From positions 4,393,274 to 4,457,273 of the forward strand of contig OZ038463.1 of NCBI GenBank assembly GCA_964036295.1: a DNA stretch of 64,000 bases. The letters run 5' to 3'. Positions 59,320 to 64,000 of this stretch are shown one piece after another. Under the pieces are notes generated by a model. The model had not been told where the DNA came from, made no database searches, and saw only the letters and a list, made by a program, of their open reading frames with translations. How positions within the stretch are numbered: position 1 is the first letter of the stretch; every line of letters begins with the position of its first letter. The stretch comes from Plumapathes pennacea. Its lineage: Eukaryota; Cnidaria; Anthozoa; Antipatharia; Myriopathidae. The position numbers and the translations under genes are program-made.

Positions 59320-59671
59320 AACCCTGGACAGACGGTACTACCAACTCCAGCCAACTCGTGCCAACTTTGCGAGTCGGCTCGAGTTGGCCGTCGTTTGGCC
59401 ACCGAGGTGGCATAAGTGGATCAAAGTTGATCGAGCTCTGATTTTTGCGGACAACTTGAGCCAAATTTTGCATCGTTTGGCCACCCCAAGGGTTGAGCCC
59501 AGTCAAGCCAAGGTCAACACAAGGTGATTGGGTCAGCTTTTGTTATTGCATTTGAATGGTTTCCTTTGAAACTTCGCTTGACTTGGATTGAATTGTGAGT
59601 ACCGTTTGGCCACCCGCATGCAAGCTTGGCTGGAGTTGGCTGGAGTTGGCAGTACCGTTTGGCCAGGGCTT
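59320..59671. mobile_element. 352-bp MITE with TAA target duplication
   Basis: AACCCTGGACAGACGGTACT and complement (..GTACCGTTTGGCCAGGGCTT) flanked by TAA (59317-59319, 59672-59674). The arms carry CCAACTCCAGCCAACTC / GGCTGGAGTTGGC repeats. Confidence 0.78.
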
Positions 59672-59674
59672 TAA

Positions 59675-60879
59675 GGTATCAGGATACCCTCCGGACTTTG
59701 CCAGATTCGAAAATTTTTTTTTGGCTTAACGAAATTATTACATGTTTTACCTTGTGTTTCTGAAAACAAAATTTGGATACCTATTTTTTTCCTCGAGATA
59801 TTTAAACGAAAGGATTTTATATTTCTCTTTCTCGCCGGAAGCTACCTGTCAACAGATCGTTAGTATCTCCCGTAACTGCACAGCATGCGGCTTGCGCGTC
59901 AGTCATGCAAAACAATAAAGTACAAATTTTAGCCGCGCGACGGATAACGCATGACTAACAGCAGATCTGCAAGAATATCGAAATGCCGTAAGAAATATTT
60001 CCCTGTATGCCTTTGTGAACGCTTTCGTACGTTTAGAACGAGTTTGTCGTTTGCTTGAACTCATTCCGAATTCCAACTGTGGCTGCAAAAGGTTGAATTG
60101 GTGTTGAGTGGTGAGTGCAACTGTGAAGCGAAAATAGATGTTGCGAAACTTACCCGAACGAAGCGTTGATGTCCGTAGTTATGCACGGCGGTCTTTTGTG
60201 CTGCGTGTTTCAATTACCGACAAGATGCCTGGAAAGCCTCTACGCGAAAGCACTAACTGCGGTGTTTTGACAGATTGCTGACAGATGAGGCGATTTTGTA
60301 AACAGGTTTCCGGCTCCCTGGTCAGAATCTTTAAATGTGTTTTTCTCGGTGTTTTCAAAACGCGGAAAAGTGTTTCTTTCGGAAACCTGCATTTCAATGG
60401 ATTTTAATCGATTGGCTTGAAACTTGGCAAATACGTGAATCAATATCAAAGCTCCAAAAGGGTGTCTCCGATTTTAATTCTTTTTTTTTTTTTTGTTCAG
60501 AAGATATGTCCGCTTTTGTCTTGCGCGTAGCTAGAAATATGATCGGCCAACTTTAAAAGCCAATAACTTTGTATATGGACAAGATATCAAAATTCGGAGA
60601 CACCTTTTTTTCTTCATTGTGTCAACATTAGGCTGAAACAATAAATAATCAAATCGGGTAAAATCTGAGTGACATTAGGCTTTTTGAATGAGGCAAGGTC
60701 AAAATTCACTCGGAAGCTGATAACTTTCTTTCTTTAGCAAATTCAAAAAATATAAAGCTTTACCCTAAATCTATGATTGTTGAGCTTTCAGAAAATATAT
60801 ACTTTATTTTTAGTTAAATGTAACTCTAGCGCGAAAAATGGGTTTGAACGCATGTCGTTCACGAGGGTATCCTGATACC
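59675..60879. mobile_element. ~1.2-kb element with TTAA target site, adjoining the previous MITE
   Basis: Perfect ends GGTATCAGGATACCCTC and GAGGGTATCCTGATACC (17 bases), flanked by TTAA on both sides (59671-59674, 60880-60883), the target site of piggyBac and Kolobok-type elements. The inside has no transposase frame; it is AT-rich with a T tract at about 60481-60494. The left TTAA overlaps the TAA duplication of the neighbouring MITE. Confidence 0.75.
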
Positions 60880-60889
60880 TTAAGGTTGT

Positions 60890-63490
60890 ACAATATGGTA
60901 ATACTTGTATCCGACAGGTTGGGCCGTCAATCTCGACTACAGCCGTCCCACGGTCAGGTTTTTTTTTTCTCTCCTTCTATGTCAATAATGGAATTCCAAA
61001 TAAGAGACTTCTATTCAAATTAAGGCACGATCAACGCGATGCGCAACACGAAGCAGATAATTACGGCAGTGCTTTTATTTCTAGTGTGAGCATGAATTAT
61101 CAGGAGATATCTGCCGTTAAATTCAGGTTCTATATATCAGAGCCATTAAATAAATTATGCTCAAAAAAGTTAAAATTCAAGCGGCAGAAGAATCACGTTG
61201 TCCCGAGTTCAGCGAACTTTTTCAAATCAAAAAAAGGCGAGAAACTGTCACCCCACCAGCTTAGGTCATGTGTACCGTAAAAAAGACGCCCGTCCCCCCT
61301 CGCCCGCTAAGGTAAGAGGAACCGGAAGTATCAAAAACGTTCCACGCACCCCCTGACAGGAAATGTCTGATTTCGGAAATCGCAGAGACCACAGGTAAGA
61401 CAACTGATTATGAATTGCTACAAATTTGTAGTTTTTTGATTCCTGAAATTCGGGAAATGGACTTGCCGCAAAGCTTCCTGATTCATTACTGCAATTTCAG
61501 CGACGTCAGTACATTTCCCTCGAAAATTGAGGCCGTCGCAAAACAAAACCATGCCAGTCGTTTCAACATTGCTTTGGGCACACAAAGCTTTCCTTCAAAT
61601 TTTTTATGCCAAAGCTCCATGTCTTTCAAAGTGAAATACGTATGTGCAACGAAAACCTTAACCGCAAAGGCAGTAAACTAATGAATCGGATTTCATGCCA
61701 TTGTTTAGTTTTAGTTTTATGATTTGTGGCACTCGTAAGCCGTAGAAAAGAAGCAGCCGGTTGAATCACTGTGCGTATTTCTTGGCCAGGCGACGTACAA
61801 CACATCTATTCGGACGAAGGTTGACTTTCATAAATTTTTGCATTGAAATCTGTATATGGAAGTATTGCGACTTGCGTGATGAACGTGACTAGACGGTCAA
61901 GGCTTAAACTGGCACAAGTGCGACAAATATGGCCTGCCAATCGTATAATCAAACTATAGGGAACCCGAATCATAACTTTCGAAAGACTATAGGCAACGAG
62001 GAGAGCTTAGCGGCGACGCTGCTTAGATTACAGTTTACACCATTGGCCCGACATCAAAGCACTGCTACTCATCTCATTGATCAGGGCAAAGGTTATGCCG
62101 GAGGATGGTATCGTTTACAGTTGTTAACATCTGCCTGCTTTTACTGTGATTAGAGCTCAGTTCAGATGAGTGCAGCTACAGCTGTGGCAGTGTTAATCAC
62201 AAGTTTTGTTGAGGCTCTGTTAAAATTGGCGGCAGCTCAAAGCAGAATAGAACTGACCTAACTTGACAAACATTCAGCGACAGATTGTAGACACCAATGA
62301 CTCCCAGATATGCTACGCATATCCGTGAGTCAAAAATATACAAGCCTGCTGTTCTTGTTTATGCTGATGTATGGCCCAGTACACGAACCCAATGAATAAT
62401 TTTCTGCCGACAGTTTCAGCTGGTGTATTCCTCTCAGCAGAATCGGAACTTTAATTGCTTAGTAAGACGACTTCTTTTTCTTTCAAAATTTAATATTCGT
62501 CGGGTCGGAAAGCTGTCTGTTTGATAAATATGCTGTTCAGATACAAAGCAAATTAAATTAGCCGATAAAGCTCATTAATATGCGCACCGTGCTATTTTAA
62601 GAAAACGCATGCGTAACTCATGACCGAGTCCCTTTAACTATTTCTTCTAATTTTCCGCCTTCGTTCTCCATACACTAACCATAAATTAGTCTAAAAACAT
62701 TTGCTTGCTTTTCATTGCTTTGCATTGGTCCCGAACGAATATTAACGCGGGGCAAATGTATTGATTCTTACCGACATTATTTACACCACTGTGTTGGTGG
62801 TCATCAACGCAATAAACACAAAAAACGATAATATTTGAAATGAAAGGAAATCCTCTTCTATGACAAAAAATGTTCTTTAAGTTAAAAGAACTGAGGAACT
62901 TCGAAATTTACTCTAATAAGTGAAACAAACAGCGCTATGGAATAGACCAATCATGTTTCGTTTGTTTTGTAAACGTCAGCAGGTACCACATTAGTAACGG
63001 CTGTACTTTCACTGGTTTGAACAAATGAAAACGGGCAGCGACACACATTGAAGGGGAAGTATTCAGAACGAAAATGAACTGGCCAGTGTATCAGTACTGG
63101 TAATTATGTATTCATTCTTTAAGCCGGTGATATTATCAAATACCAGACAAAAGTTTTGAACAAGAACAACAACCTGTCATTTAATAACAACATCAAGGGC
63201 GAATGTCAAGTATTTGCATACTGCACAAGACGGCTTCGCAGTGTTATAACACCAAAAACTCTGGGCGAGGCTTCTAATTTTTTGAATACCATGAAGTAAC
63301 CTGTCATATTTTGTATTTCAGCAGGGTGACTTTCTTACTGCAGTGATATCTGTCTTTGATGACTTACAATGTTTTAATAATTCATGCTTTTATTAGCCAA
63401 CCAGCGCGCCACAATTGGTCAGGTAGATGGGTTTTGAAACAGCATCAAACACTGATTAGAGTTTGATCCAATTTCCGACTCTAGGGATAA
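60890..63490. other. Intergenic, no confident gene
   Basis: Small plus-strand frames at 61086-61280, 61415-61681 and 61929-62153 have no family features or splice support. No repeats stand out. Confidence 0.4.
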
Positions 63491-63496
63491 AATTTC

Positions 63497-63502
63497 TTTA
63501 TT
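63497..63502 (-). terminator. Polyadenylation signal of the small right-edge gene
   Basis: AATAAA on the minus strand, 26 bases beyond the TAA of the predicted last exon, supporting that exon as a real 3' terminal exon. Confidence 0.6.
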
Positions 63503-63528
63503 TGCATATATTCCTTTGAGAAGTTATT

Positions 63529-63744
63529 TTAAAACTCGTGCTTCGTCTTTTTGGCGAGGGATTCCAAACACAGTCGAAGCCGCTTCTTGTTTTCATTGTT
63601 CTCGGTGTTTGGAGGATTCATCAAACACTCGCACTCGTTATTGACTGAAATATAACGTATTTTACATGAATACATATTTGCAAGACGTAAGTACATTCTT
63701 CACTTACCGTTGTACCTTCTAAACTGATTTTTCGATCTTCTCAT
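63529..63744 (-). CDS. Probable two-exon gene for a 50-aa basic protein, unrecognised
   Basis: Minus-strand exon 1 (63708-63744, from ATG) ends at an ideal donor G/GTAAGTG, and exon 2 (63529-63644) begins after TATATTTCAG; the phases agree and an AATAAA follows the stop. The product reads MRRSKNQFRRYNVNNECECL, then a polar Asn/Glu linker and a basic end (KKRLRLCLESLAKKTKHEF). I do not recognise the family. The frame is open upstream of the ATG to a TGA about 100 bases before it, so exon 1 may be a 5' UTR/start exon, or translation could start elsewhere if a further exon lies beyond the window. The splice sites and signal make it more credible than other short frames here. Confidence 0.5.
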
Positions 63745-64000
63745 GCTGCGTTGTCGAACATCGGAAAACGTACAACCTCCGCTGTTATGGCCCAGACCAA
63801 TAATTGTCGCTGAATTGTCCTTTTTTCAGAATCTCAGGTTGTGAAGACAGGGAAAGTACTGGCCACCTTGCGTCAGAAAAAAAATGGCTGCCGTGATCAT
63901 TGCATAATCCCGTAAACTCAAAAGGCCGGAGAAGCGCGCCACGTCAAGAGAAAAATTATACGTTGAACAGAACCGTTCAGTCGACATGACAAGCAACTCG

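Overview
The window is eukaryotic nuclear DNA. Genes are split by introns with GT-AG (one GC-AG) junctions, AATAAA signals follow two of the genes, and the AT-rich intergenic and intronic DNA is full of short inverted-repeat transposons. Gene content and repeat style suggest a cnidarian, most likely an anthozoan such as a stony coral or sea anemone; this is an inference from style, not a database match.

Layout. (1) 1-761, + strand: the last two exons of an ANKMY2-like protein (MYND zinc finger tail). (2) 2702-3394, - strand: a protein with two LU (Ly6/uPAR) domains and a GPI-type tail. (3) 3.4-18.3 kb: almost gene-free, holding MITEs, a LINE-like 3' tail and a ~2.9 kb imperfect palindrome with an (ATT)n tract in one arm. 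(4) 18307-21573, + strand: a two-exon ANKRD34-like ankyrin protein of 778 aa. (5) 23325-30875, - strand: a complete six-exon dihydrofolate reductase gene that is easy to miss because every exon is short. Intron 3 carries a 2.3 kb DNA transposon with perfect 11-bp ends, a 6-bp target duplication and eight copies of a 12-bp subterminal motif. (6) 31144-44986, + strand: a complete 14-exon FES/FER tyrosine kinase (F-BAR, FX, SH2, kinase; 863 aa), divergent from DHFR with only 268 bp between the start codons. (7) 51277-54118, + strand: four exons of an SLC16-type monocarboxylate transporter, whose start codon may lie alone in an upstream exon ending at 48929. (8) 54-63.5 kb: no convincing gene, but a dense patchwork of inverted repeats, C/G-tract elements and two abutting transposons. 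(9) 63529-63744, - strand: a probable small two-exon gene for a 50-aa protein with a polyadenylation signal.

All junctions in the DHFR, FES/FER, ANKRD34-like and SLC16 models were read by eye and their phases agree, giving open frames of 196, 864, 779 and 457 codons (stop included; the SLC16 count excludes its first exon). No operon-like or pathway link joins the genes; the one likely regulatory link is the shared DHFR/FES-FER promoter. The most notable unannotated material is the mobile DNA: the transposon in the DHFR intron, the long palindrome, a five-copy ~300-bp hairpin MITE, and a set of MITEs with TTA/TAA duplications.
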